Assembly: GCA_020809705.1 (NCBI GenBank)
Contig: CP085834.1
Coordinates: forward strand, 434,001 to 498,000
Direction: 5' to 3'
Length of the DNA: 64,000 nucleotides
Source: Calonectria ilicicola
Lineage: Eukaryota; Ascomycota; Sordariomycetes; Hypocreales; Nectriaceae
The notes below the pieces were generated by a model. That model was not told the origin of the DNA and searched no databases. It saw only the letters and a list, made by a program, of their open reading frames with translations. Made by a program: the position numbers and the translations under genes. This document shows, in pieces, positions 20,192 to 31,215 of this stretch (within the stretch, counting starts at the first letter, position 1; each line of letters opens with the position of its first letter).

Positions 20192-23100
20192 CAGCGCTGC
20201 GGTCAATTCAATTCTCAATCAGGATTTTCACATTTGAATTGAAGGGATTCGCATTTGAATTGAGGGCTTCCGAATTGAATTGATTGAATTGAATTGAGAT
20301 AATTTGAATCACGTGCCGTATCACATGTCAGTCATCCAGTGTTTTAAACACTCAATAGCTTCCAAGGTCTCATCAGCTAGGCTGTGCCGTTGTGACCCTA
20401 TTGTTAACTTAGCTTGACTAAATATACGTTCACATTCGGCTGACATTGAAGGTATTGTAAGGATATCTATCGCCATTCGACTCATTAAAGGAAAAGCCTG
20501 CTTTTGCTGTTGCCAAAAGGCGATTGGGTTATCCAGCTTTTCAGGGGCCCTACCAAGCCAAGCGTTCAATTCGTGTACAGCCGGGCCATCGCTTTTGGTT
20601 GGGTTCTCATAGAAATCATTGGGAAGAAGGTCAGGCAGGGAACCGTCACGTTGATCAGGGAAATCTGTGGCCTGGGGCTGTTGATATCGCTCACTAATAG
20701 CCCAACCGTCAAAAAAGAAGCCTCGAAACCGGTCAATGATGAGATTTGCTTTACATGGCTCCACATAGGTGACCCAACGGGCCCCTAGGGAGGGATGAAG
20801 GATAGCGGCAGCCCAATAAACTGGGGTGTGGTCGAATAGGCTCCTGTAACGTTCCAATTGGTTCATCGATAGTTGGCAACAGAGGCGTAAATATTCCTTC
20901 ACATCAGCCCGTTGCCGCGGCTTCATTGTGGATGCTTGACTATGACTGTATGAGCGTTGTGATGAGGTATTTCGAAGGGTCTGTCGAGGCTCGTCAACTG
21001 TAATTGAGTCAGGGGCACGATGATCACGTTGTTCTTTGAACCAAGTTGTTAATCGGAAGAGGCTCTGAATAACCCAGCCAATATCGCCGGGGCGGCGGGA
21101 TTGGAACCTCATTGTTTCCTCTTGAAAGGGAAGAAGAAGATCATGAACCTCTGTTAAGACCTCCCAGTCTTCCTCGGTTAACCTCTTATTAGTTGGCAGC
21201 CTTCGATCTTCCTTTTCCATTGAGTTGACCCCAATCCATGACTGAATTGACTCCTTGAGGCGAAGGGCCCGTTCAATCATATAAAAAGTCGAATTCCAAC
21301 GCGTCTCATTATTATTACATAGTTGAATGTTGTTGTTGACCTCCAATAAGCTATCATCAGCATCGTTGACTTGGTATTGAACCTGGATAGAAAAGGCTTC
21401 CCGACGTTGAGGGGACCGGCGGATGAATGTCACCACATCTGACAGCTTGGCTACCGGACCATTCTTGAGCCAGCTAGTTAAATTGGCTTGTTCCTCGGGA
21501 GTCAGCCGTACAACAGCTTCATTGTTCAGTGAGGCAAGTCGGGCTTGTTCTGTGGGCTCAAGGAAGGCTTTGGCAGCAAGGTTGATGACATGACCCCAAC
21601 AGCGTAGTCGAATTATTGAAGGCTCTGTAAATAAGGGCTGACTTGGAAAAGCAGGAAGGTGGTCGGAAAAGAGATAATTAAGGCACATATCGTTAACAGG
21701 GGCGTTATCCAATGTGAAGAAACCGAGGCTCTGAAGGTCATAGTTTTTAATGACTTCCAATACCAAAGGGGCGATATTTTCACCTGAATGAACACCAGAA
21801 ATACGTTTCAAGGCGAGGAGCTTAGTTTGTGGGCTGCCGGCACAGTCAATGAAGTGACTGACGACCCCCAAGAGGGCCTGTTGGTTAGGGAAGTCCAAGC
21901 ATCGAAGGTAAGGTGGATGAGTGATTGAGCACGTTGAAGCTGGCGTTTAATCGTTTGTTGGCGAGCTTTGAAGTCATCCATTACCCAGGCCTTCACAGTT
22001 GACTGGTGTGTTGGCAAGGCATCGTTGATGATATAACTTGGCGTTCGTAAGAGGCGTTGGAAGGTGTTATGTTCAATTGCTTTGAAGGATATATTTGACT
22101 CAACAACCCAGTGAATAAGAGCAGCCTTCAGCTCGGCGGCAACACCAAAAGCATCAGATTCTTCTTTGGCGGGCGACCTAGCATGTGAATGAAGGTTGGC
22201 GAGGGCAGAAGAAGCTGGCGACAGTGTTATCTCTTGGTCTTGGCCCTTAGCAACAGAGTGTTGACTTCGTAAGTGGGCTATTGCTGCCGAAGTCGCTGCC
22301 TGAGCAAATAAACAGCCTTGCGTTCGTCCTCGCCGGTCGCAATAACGGCATAGCCAAAAGGTGCTGCCAAGGGTGTTTCCATTCACTTCAACGAGACTAA
22401 AGCCGTGCTCAATAATAAAGGATCGTAGCTTATGGCGCCGATGCAGCCAGGAATAGAGGAAATATCTCTTATGTGCAAATCGTATTCGAGGGAGGGTTTG
22501 AATAGTCAGACTTCGAGTATCTTCAAGGTTGAAATCTTCAAGTTGCGCAGTCACAGACTGTGCCTTCGGTCGGGTTCGAAAGGAAAACGGGGTCGGGGTC
22601 GGGGTTGGGGTTGAGGTCGAGGTTGGGACTGGGGATGAGGTTATTGACGGCGTTGAGGGCGTCGGATCATAGGAAAAAGAATCAGATACGAAGATATCGT
22701 CATCTTCATGCTCGTCATGTGTTCCAACGACCACAGAGGTCATTTTGCTAACCCCTCGTTCCTCGACTAACTGCCACGCTTTACGGCGAGAAAGACGCAG
22801 ACGCACCGGGCCTTTTCTCTGCAACGTGGACTTGGCGGCGATCGGAGAGGCTAGAAAATGACTAATATGATAGTTCTGAACATTATAAACAAAGGCATAA
22901 TAACGCGATAGGCAAAAATGGCCGTATTTTGTGATGTTGTGGAGGGTAGTTTTGTGTGTGATGTGCAGGAAAAGGTGAGGTTGGTGAGAATTCCTTCATG
23001 GTTGAAAAATCATGGTCATGTGACCGATCATGTGACCCGCGCTATACCGCTTTAAGCGATGACTAAGCAGAAATTCCTCCCGGGTAAACCACATCAAAGA

Positions 23101-23273
23101 TACCAAAACTCAGCCAAAAAAAATCACACATCTACACTAAATACCCTATATCCAACTCAATCAATTCAATCAATTTGATCGTTGTATTTGAATTGAATTG
23201 AATACCTCTTTTCCCGGCTTGAATTGAATTGATTTGGATTGAATTGAGGCGATTTGAATTGACCGCAGCGCTG
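20192..23273 (-). mobile_element. hAT-superfamily DNA transposon, full length (3082 bp)
   Basis: The ends are perfect 20-bp inverted repeats: CAGCGCTGCGGTCAATTCAA at 20192-20211 and its complement at 23254-23273. Both are flanked by GGTCTAGG. Subterminal regions (20200-20300, 23150-23260) carry many copies of AATTGAATTGA-type units, typical transposase binding sites. The transposase is on the minus strand and is broken by one frameshift. The intact duplication means little rearrangement since insertion. Confidence 0.95.
20321..22743 (-). pseudogene. hAT transposase, interrupted by one frameshift
   Basis: The N-terminal part (from ATG 22743; the frame is open to 22824) has a BED-type zinc-finger-like stretch (WLCRYC, then a later HLRSQH) and runs to IHLTFDAWTS. 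The C-terminal part resumes in another frame at about 21898 (FPNQQALLGVVSHF) and continues to a classic hAT dimerisation block (FPLMSRMAIDILTIPSMSAECERIFS) ending at 20321. The two halves abut at a C run (minus strand) at 21888-21890. One missing base there would explain the break. There is no sensible intron at the junction. The rest is free of stops, so decay is recent, or the break is an assembly error. DDE-type catalytic residues were not individually placed. Confidence 0.85.
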
Positions 23274-23281
23274 GGTCTAGG
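23274..23281. repeat. 8-bp target-site duplication, right (GGTCTAGG)
   Basis: Matches 20184-20191 exactly. Confidence 0.92.
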
Positions 23282-23966
23282 TCTCACATACATATAGGTA
23301 TCCGTATCTTGGCCCTAGATATAATAAGATAAGCGTCACATGGGGCTTGTAAGGAGGAAGTTGGTGAGGTCTACGTAACGGGACTAGCTAAGTGGAGGGA
23401 GCAACTGACATTGAGGAAACTGTACCCATACATCAAGTGCACATATCTCAACCATGGACGGTGGCCCCTGTGGAGGACAGCTAGCATTTGCTGTAGTGAT
23501 AGTCCTGTGTCTACCTTTAACATTACCATTATTAGACAAAATGTTTGAATAACCCCCGACTTTAGGTCTCTGCGTTCACAATCACGCTATCTTGCTTTTA
23601 GTGTGCGAGTCTCTTAGCCCCACCTTACTATCAGAAGGTTGATAGACTTTATGTATGTTAGCAACAAAATCATCCAACTGAATCAATTCGTAAAAGAAGG
23701 TATCCCAAAAGTAGCCAAAGAATCAGTGGTAATTAAAGTGTTACATGTACTACTCTTAGTGTTGACAAGTGAGAGCAGTTACATAACCAACTATATGTCT
23801 ATCCGAAACTACCGACCAACCAAAAATCTAGGAGGTAATGCCACCACACTACTGTCGCCTAACATAGCATAAAATCCGTACATGAAAATCTCATCTCAGG
23901 TCTGTAGTTTAGGATAACACCAAATCTATTCCTTCTTGTGGGTAACCCCACGGGTACGCGCCTTGT
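23282..23966. other. intergenic, no gene recognised
   Basis: Contains the 3' region of the secreted-protein gene; the 77-codon frame at 23639-23872 lacks protein character. Confidence 0.4.
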
Positions 23967-24848
23967 CTAGTTGGCATAGGGCCAGAGAGAGCCACCATTG
24001 TTTCCGTACTGGCATTGCCTATGATCACTTCCCTGGCAACCGCTGTTGCAACCCAAGTTGCCCTGATTGATGCCGTTGCTGTTGCCTGCTTGGTTCACAT
24101 TGGCATAGGCCCAGTTGTGGTTGTAATAAGAATCCGTGGCGGGATTGCCCTGAGCAGCACCGCAGTGGGTGTGGGACTGGTAGTTTGCGTATCCGTTGTG
24201 ATAGGACATCAACGGCTGATACCAGATTGAGTGGCATCCCGACTCAACAAAGTTCCATTGACAGGTGCGGGTATCGGTCAAGGTAAAGGTCTCACCCCAG
24301 CTGAAGCTGAAGGTAGCTTTGATGACTTCTCCAAAATCAGCGTTCAGTCCATAAGTCCAGGTTTGAGCTACAGCAAAGCTCGTCGCGATGGCTTCAGTGC
24401 ACTGGTCACAGTAGAAGCAGTTGCCAACCTGGTGCCACGCCTGGTACCAGTATCCCCAGTCGTTCTGGTCGTACCACCTCTGCGTTTCGGTCCAGCAAAT
24501 CGCCGGCGCCGACTCTCGCTTGGTCAAATTGCTGATGAACTCTGCAGATTCATCAGGGACGATGTCACCGGGCCCGTATTCGGCGCTAGTCACGTTGTTC
24601 TTTTGGCGGATTTTCTGCAGTTGTTCACGTGTGTACTTGTTTCGTTGGATTTCAACGGTCCCGTTTGCGTGCACAATTTCAGTGATGACATCTGAAGATG
24701 GCTTGGCGATGCGTTGGCAAATCGGGTCCTTGGTCCCTTCAACACACGGGATGAAAGTGGCATTTGCTGGAGGCTCTGATCTCAAAACGATCGGAGTGCA
24801 AAGTCCGGCTGTCGCAAAGGACAACATCAAGGTGCTGAAGAACATCAT
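23967..24848 (-). CDS. kexin-processed Cys-rich secreted protein, unknown family
   Basis: A single exon of 293 aa. A signal peptide (residues 1 to about 18) is followed by a propeptide with N-glycosylation sequons (NAT, NGT, NVT, NLT). A KR dibasic site at residues 110-111 fits Kex2 cleavage. The mature part (about 182 aa) has ten cysteines, including CFYCDQC, and is rich in Trp and Tyr. It has a Thr/Ser-rich amphipathic stretch (FSFSWGETFTLTDTRTC) and ends in a Gly/Asn/Gln-rich tail. The alternating polar/aromatic stretch vaguely recalls beta-pore-forming secreted proteins, but I cannot support a family. Role (effector, structural or antagonist) is open. Confidence 0.75.
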   Translation of the reverse strand: MMFFSTLMLSFATAGLCTPIVLRSEPPANATFIPCVEGTKDPICQRIAKPSSDVITEIVHANGTVEIQRNKYTREQLQKIRQKNNVTSAEYGPGDIVPDESAEFISNLTKRESAPAICWTETQRWYDQNDWGYWYQAWHQVGNCFYCDQCTEAIATSFAVAQTWTYGLNADFGEVIKATFSFSWGETFTLTDTRTCQWNFVESGCHSIWYQPLMSYHNGYANYQSHTHCGAAQGNPATDSYYNHNWAYANVNQAGNSNGINQGNLGCNSGCQGSDHRQCQYGNNGGSLWPYAN

Positions 24849-25920
24849 CGTGATAGAGATGGCAATCAGATGACAGATGACAAAGCTGGAAATATGTTTT
24901 TGAGGATGATATTGAAAATCTCTTTTTACAACCAGCAGATTATCTCATTATTTATATTCCCTTTTCCATGATTTCTACAGAGGCAAAATTTTCAAAATAT
25001 CTTCAAAATCTCTCTAAACCCCTTCCACAACCTCATCATACGATTATCTCAACGTCTTCTCGTTGTATTACCTGCCGAATAAAGCTAAGCGATACATTCT
25101 AGACTTGCGGACGGTAAGCGGTAATGTGATGGCAAAGCATCCAGCAGGCTTACTCATTGATGATCTTGCCACTCAGCCCGCTTGAGGATATAAAAACTCC
25201 GTCGTCTAGGCGGCTAATTCGGAACCTACTAAACCGCTCCCTAACAAAAATAGAGATGGAGCCTCAGACTATTCTCGTATCCGGCTAGAAGCCAGTTTAG
25301 CTAGCTGTGTTTTGTCTTATCTGTATAGCCCAATGCGGAAGGTGTGATGTCGAGCTAACGGAAGCTTGACTCTGACAAAGCGATTACTCCTTGTAACTTG
25401 CAGGGGGTAGAGCCAATCAAAATTTAACAAATTGTAGAAGCCCTTACTGCTACCCTGCTTGCTAGAGTCAAGGGTTCTATGGAACTGTTCAATTTGCACT
25501 CGAGAAGTACGACCGCAGCCATTCTCAACCATCCATGTTGGCCCAACATCCTCGCTTACATTCGAAGATGTCCTACATGTTTCTTAGGCCTGATTTAATG
25601 ATCATCTTCATAAAGATTTGGCCCACGTCTAATTGCCCTGTTTCAAGTAAGTCTTTGTGCATTTCATGACAACTGAAATTCTAACAATAAGTTGAGCTTG
25701 ATATGCGCCCCTCTGAGAATTATGTGGCCGTTATACTCGATACCCTCACGGCTAGCTATTTGCATAAAGGCCCGTCCACAAATGGGCGACGAAGTAGTCA
25801 CAATAACTTGTGCTGAATCCAGTATTTATAAAAGGAGTAGTAACCCATATTAAGACCTACACAGTATCATATATAAACTAGTTGTGTCTCAATATAAGTA
25901 TATAAATATATGAATATTAA
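24849..25920. other. intergenic, no gene recognised
   Basis: About 1.07 kb. The first 300 bases are the promoter of the secreted protein (AT-rich, with CTTTTCC and TATTTATA boxes near 24945). The rest has no open frame with protein character. The last 150 bases are AT-rich and probably belong to the 3' end of the transcription-factor gene. Confidence 0.4.
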
Positions 25921-28640
25921 TTAAAAGCAACCATTTTCCATGACAAATCCTTCGAGAATATTGAGGTCCAGGAAATTCGCCAACGCATACGACCGTGATG
26001 AACCAGGCTCTTCTTGACTGAGAAGTTCAATGAGACGTTCGTCATTCCAAATATCAGTTGTCCCTATCAACGATGGTCCAAAGATATCCGCCTCATTGTT
26101 ATCCAGTATAATATGCGGTGTACTATTTACTCCCACAGTCTGCCGGTTTCTACGGTCTTGAAGATAGCTTCTCGCGACTCCTAAAATCTCTTGCGTCAAT
26201 TCACCACATCTTTTGGAAACAGTCACATATTTTCCCATGGCTGAGAATATTCTCAGACTCTTTTGTATGTCTCCAACTAACTCTTCTCCAGGCACCATAG
26301 CGAAGTCTGACAATACAACATGCAAAATTATCATGCTCGCATAAAGCGTGTATGTGGTGCAATACCACCTGGAGTTGTTATTTTTAGTCACAAATTTGTG
26401 AGACTGAGTTGCTTACCAGGTCCTCAAATAAGGTCGATGAGCGAGCGATTCATGAATGATTTGAATTGTGGCACGTGATGCGTCGAGGCAGGTTTCAACA
26501 TGTCGTGAAAAGTTGGTATTATCACAACTAGCCGACAAAGAAACAAGAAATGGCCTATGAATCAGAATTTGAGCATTGTAATAACCTATAAATTATTGTT
26601 AATAAGTGAAATCTTCTCATTTGAGCTCCATATACCCACGGAACTTTAACACAAGCTTCTGTTTAAATGCCCATTCTGCATCATCGAGTGCAAACGTTTC
26701 AAAATCCAGGAATTTTGGCAATGCCTTTTTCCAGTTATCGAGGGCTGCGTCTAGATTGAAGCTTATTTGTGACTTTTGTTGGACAGAAAGTCCAGACACA
26801 TTGTGGTAGATATCCTGCGATGCAGTCTGCATAATACGGGCGAGATCAACCATGACAGATATTATAACGTATTTAGATGTATCTAGATTTGAATCGGATG
26901 CTTCTGATATCTGTTCTTTCAGGTTAAAGTTTGTATTTAGGCAAGCTATTTATACGAGCACTTACACTACACTCGGGGATTGGTGCAGAGTAGTAACGCG
27001 GATCTTTGAGACTGTCCACTCTTCCAGAGGAGCAGCACATTTCTCTATAATATGCATCATCAGCATCCAGCATCTAAATTTCTAGAAGCACTTACATTTC
27101 ATGAGAATAGATGCACCTAATTTTCACATGTCAGTCGCAGTTAATCAGATACGGTTCTACATGGGGTGACTCGTGAACATGAGAACAAAGATTGAGCGAT
27201 AGCTTACGATACTCTTATTCTCAAAGCACCTACCACCATGTTCTTCTAGCTTCTTCTTTTACAGCCATTGTGTCTCCATATGTCTTATTTGTCAATCCAA
27301 TTGCGACAGCAGTGCGAACACAGGACCCGCTGTACAAATACGACGAGTGTGGTCTGAGTGCATTCTGACATAAAATAGTCTAGTAATCGTTGGAAATTGT
27401 ACCCTTGAAGCAATCTGTGCAAATAAATACATACCAGAAGAAATAAAGCCTGGCAGGTTTCGATGGTGGAAACTTCAAAGGTGTTGCCCAAAGCTCGATT
27501 TGATAGATTGTAATAATATTTCGCCCATTGCAAGGTAGTTTTAGCAGGCATATTTTGGCAGGGTCGACTAAGGAGCAGAGACTCGTTTATGGGCGCATTT
27601 ATGGCTCCTACGGCCACAACAGAATAATAGAGGGCCGGAAAAGTCGTTTTCTTCTCCGTGGTCACACTGCAGCCAGGAGTCCGCATTTGGAGGCACCGAG
27701 CTCTAAACCTTGCTTCATCAAGAAATGGATGAATAAGATGTTTGTTGGCAAAGTATGACTCGATGAAGTATTGCTCGAGCTCTAGCACATGCTTGTCGTG
27801 CGCTTGGCTATCTGTAATTTTAGTTGCATTGGATCCTCCCTGACTAATCGGTCGTTGGAGTGTTGGAGTTTTACTGTCCGTAATTTCTGTCGGGGGAGCT
27901 GTTGGATAGTCGGGGTTGTACATCAAATCCACAAGAGACAGGTGGTTGTTCTTAAGATGCCCAGGCGAACTCATTCCACCTTGCATATTATTTTCGGGAT
28001 CATCTGAACAAATCCGGGCCCTTTTTCTGGCCCTCGTAAAAAGCGTGCTGAGAAATGCCAAGTTGGAGGAACCCCCATAAAACTCCGTGCCTTGAGTGTA
28101 CGCGTTTAATCCACCTAACCCGTCAAGCTCTCCTTCTAGGATTTTTAGAGATTGTTCTTCAGGTAAGAGCCAAGTTGAAGCATCGTCCGCAAGTGTAGAC
28201 TCGAGGTCTTCGTTGGGAATTGGGTCTTGACCTCGAATGTGGACAGTAGGGGCTGGTGTTGTTTCTGGAGATGCATGTCCCGAATCATTTGGTCGGATTT
28301 CGCAATCCTTTGGCCGTGCTGAAGCGTGAATTGCACTCAAGTCGGTATTACCGTGCGGTATTTGGTTTTCTGCCTGCTCAGATACCGGGGTCAAGTCCCT
28401 GTTATCTGCGGCTCGCTTTTCTTTGGCTTTGGGCCTTCCAGCATTAGATGCGCTATAATGACATTCCAAACCATGATAGCTGCAGCTGGAGCAAGGCATT
28501 TGCTGGTCACATCGTGTTTTCCTGCCACGACACATTTCGCACGCTTGCGAGGCACGTGGCAGTCTTCGGCGCTTTCGAGATTGCATCATGTTCACTTGGC
28601 TCTGTACCACATTTTCTGGGCTGAGGAATATTGTAGCCAT
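25921..28640 (-). CDS. Zn2Cys6 fungal transcription factor
   Basis: Seven exons: 28640-27435, 27379-27234, 27116-27096, 27044-26966, 26910-26640, 26585-26417 and 26368-25921, giving 779 aa with all phases consistent. The ATG at 28640 is the first in frame; the open frame upstream starts only with TTG. The binuclear zinc cluster is CEMCRGRKTRCDQQMPCSSC followed by a sixth Cys (C-x2-C-x6-C-x5-C-x2-C-x6-C), preceded by a basic RKRRRLPR stretch. The middle-homology (fungal_trans) domain spans the second half: ALFLL, CQNALRPHSSYLYSG, RTAVAIGL, RRTWWCIYSHEIEMCCSSGR and YYNAQILIHRPFL. It acts in the nucleus. Exon 3 is 21 nt. It could regulate the adjacent DUF1338 gene or a more distant cluster; the sequence does not say. 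Confidence 0.9.
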
Positions 28641-29409
28641 TGCGTTGGAAGTAAAATTATAATCAGTGATAGGCAGGAAGTAATATTTGGACAAATGGGC
28701 AGGATTCGATTTCCCCGCCTTCCGGCAGTTTGAACGATGGATCTCACACCCTGGCGATGCTTGGTCTTGCGGGGAAATCTCGATTGTGGGGAACTTGGAG
28801 GGGATGTAGTGGAGGATCCCGAAAATGACAGGAGGAGTGTTAGTATTCTATTCATTTCAATTGGTTGAATCAAGTCTTCGAAGTAGAAGGATGAAGGGAG
28901 CGTGCGGAAATACGGCATTGTTTGTCCTCAATTTGGTATGTAATTCCGGCGGCGAATCCATCACAACAGCGCGTGCTTACAATTGCGCAATAAGTAGTGG
29001 CTACATATATTAGCCTGCCAGCATATTTCCTGCCCTCTTCTATTATCAATTTCGTCGAGGAAGGAACCGGCATGTTTAAATGGGCCTCCTTAATAACATC
29101 ACTGTCGGGGCATATAGCTCACACATCAACAAGGAGGATTTTTAAGACCTAGTGTAGAACCGTTATTCAATTCTCAATCTTTACCATGGTTAAACAATCG
29201 GCATTGAAAGATAGTACAGCGGCAAAAAGTAAAATGGCCGTTAGCTTCCCATCAAATCAGCAGAATTGTCAAGAATGCCGTTAAAAAGTCAGCCTGTCCA
29301 ACCGCGGACTCCTCAATTTCGCGTCAGTGGACGCGGGACGCGGCCGCGGACTCTCCGGTCGCCCGTCCATCCGACGGAAGGGCATATTCCAGCAATCCGA
29401 TTGGCCTCA
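28641..29409. other. intergenic, promoter of the regulator
   Basis: No gene seen. Short frames antisense to one another only. Confidence 0.4.
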
Positions 29410-30801
29410 CTACTCTACAAGGATTGCCTTGACCTTCAACGCTTTACGGCACTCCTCAATGCTTTCCTGCTGCATCGCCTCATACAGATCAAACTCATCG
29501 GCCACGGGAAGTCCTAGGATACCTTCAAACCCGGTCCGGTCTGCATTGCTTTCCCCCATTGATCCAGCCGATGTCTCGTTGTGGAGATTAGATGTGAAGA
29601 TCCCTGCTGCGGAGACGGGCAAAAAGTCTTCGTACGTGATTGGCTCAGCACGCACCAAGCCAAGCTGGATCAATCGCGACAAACTCATGATATCATCCAG
29701 GCTCTGTTGGCTGTCTGCCTTCAGTGCTTCCGGGGTAGGTTTGTAATAATTATACGTGAGATTTTGTACCCTAAGTTCCGTCCAGTCGTCCGGGTAATTC
29801 TCAAATGTCTTTTTCAGAATGTGATCGGGATTCTCCGCTGTGTGATTTGCTTCTTCGGTGCGAGCGTGGGCCAGCAGCTTATCATACAACTGTCGACCCT
29901 TTCGCGTCACCGCTGCGCCCCTCTGCTCTACCTCGCCAAACCGCGCGGTATGTGAGCCCATGATGAAGTTATCGTCACTACCGACAAAAGTGACTTTCTC
30001 CTCGAGCGCCTTGAAACTGGTTTGTCGTAGCAGGATTTGACAATTTCGCGGGGGAGGACCTTCAACTCTCTCCTTTGCTGGCAATCCTCGATGAACCATG
30101 GCAGCCTGGACCCGATCGATGTCCAATGTCCGAGGCGTGAGATGATTGATATGCGCGCTCGGAAACGATGCAATATCCGCTACCATCGGATGTTCTGATA
30201 ACAAACGCATGTATTCCTCATAGCTGACATGTGCAGTTGAATGCCACTTGAAAATCTTGAGTGATTCTACAAGCAGCTCGTCAATCTCATCGGCTTCAAG
30301 CGTGCTTGTGGACTCCACTTTGCCAATGAGCTCCAGTAGCCTTTCCGAAAATAGATTCCTTTTAGCGAGAATATTCATTGCAAATTCCCTTATATCCTCG
30401 GAGAGAAGATTAGGTCGCAACAAAGTGGTAAAGACTCGAAACGGATTCTTGGCAAGACTCTGGGTGGTAATCGGTCTAAAGGCAGTGGCATGTAGCGGGA
30501 AGCCAACAACACTGAGATCATAGTATCCCACCGGACGCATACCAAGAACGGCAAACAGTCTGCCGATTGTACGCAGTTCATATGGAGTTCCGAGTCGAAT
30601 GGCGCCGTGCCGTTCAAGGCGATGTCTTGGAGGCAACTCTGGCCCTCCTTGCTTCCGAGTGATATCGTCGTCAATCTGATTAACGATGCTAATCAATTCA
30701 CCATAGAGGGGTACCTCTTTCTTGTACATTGCCGACAGCGCAAGTGAAAATTTCGTTCGGACATGATCAGGGTCAAAGCTGGTTGTCTTGCAATGCTTCA
30801 T
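29410..30801 (-). CDS. DUF1338 family, 2-oxoadipate dioxygenase/decarboxylase-type
   Basis: A single exon of 463 aa starting at ATG 30801. The family blocks are clear: RHGAIRLGTPYELRTIGRLF, GYYDLSVVGFPLHATAFRPI, NPFRVFTTLLRPNLL, SFPSAHINHLTPRTLDID and GSHTARFGEVEQRGAAVT. Candidate metal ligands are His65, His217 or His220, and Glu290 or Glu292, by position against the bacterial enzyme HglS. That family converts 2-oxoadipate to D-2-hydroxyglutarate with O2 and non-heme iron, in lysine breakdown. Fungal members are usually about this length. The activity here is inferred from family membership. It lies head-to-tail behind the regulator, on the same strand. Confidence 0.85.
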   Translation of the reverse strand: MKHCKTTSFDPDHVRTKFSLALSAMYKKEVPLYGELISIVNQIDDDITRKQGGPELPPRHRLERHGAIRLGTPYELRTIGRLFAVLGMRPVGYYDLSVVGFPLHATAFRPITTQSLAKNPFRVFTTLLRPNLLSEDIREFAMNILAKRNLFSERLLELIGKVESTSTLEADEIDELLVESLKIFKWHSTAHVSYEEYMRLLSEHPMVADIASFPSAHINHLTPRTLDIDRVQAAMVHRGLPAKERVEGPPPRNCQILLRQTSFKALEEKVTFVGSDDNFIMGSHTARFGEVEQRGAAVTRKGRQLYDKLLAHARTEEANHTAENPDHILKKTFENYPDDWTELRVQNLTYNYYKPTPEALKADSQQSLDDIMSLSRLIQLGLVRAEPITYEDFLPVSAAGIFTSNLHNETSAGSMGESNADRTGFEGILGLPVADEFDLYEAMQQESIEECRKALKVKAILVE

Positions 30802-31143
30802 TTTGTTGAGTATGGTGGTTTAGACCGAATTTTGCAAAAAAGTTCAAGATAGTAGAAGTTTTCTACAAAGCATCATTTGGAAATATTTAGAGTCCAACAA
30901 TCACATTGTTTTAATAGCATTGTACCATCGCTTACTGATATCACCATGGTGCCCGATTCATGTATGGCTCCTTATCAAGTCCGCCGGGTGTTGATAGTCC
31001 ACCGGATTCATGGTCTGGGTCCGGAAAGACGGATATAGGGCCGCTCGCTAATCCGTCGGCCTGATGTCCTGTCTGTGCATATGCACAAAAAAAAAGTTCA
31101 AGTGGGTCATGAAGGAGCAGTGCAAGCAAAAAGAAGGGTTTCG
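30802..31143. other. intergenic, no gene recognised
   Basis: Promoter region of the DUF1338 gene and the 3' flank of the tRNA. Nothing else seen. Confidence 0.4.
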
Positions 31144-31215
31144 AGGTCACAGTGGGGATCGAACCCACAATCTCCTGATTCGTAGTCAGACGCCTTGCCA
31201 TTGGGCCATGCGACC
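31144..31215 (-). tRNA. tRNA-Arg (anticodon ACG)
   Basis: On the minus strand a full cloverleaf folds: acceptor GGTCGCA pairs with TGTGACC, the anticodon loop is CTACGAA (anticodon ACG), and the T loop is TTCGATC. The discriminator base is T. There is no intron. A run of T for Pol III termination lies downstream (plus-strand A run at 31087-31095). Confidence 0.93.

Noticed and set aside
24231..24873. Plus frames of about 150 codons opposite the secreted-protein gene
   Set aside because: Antisense shadows; the minus frame has signal peptide and kexin site.
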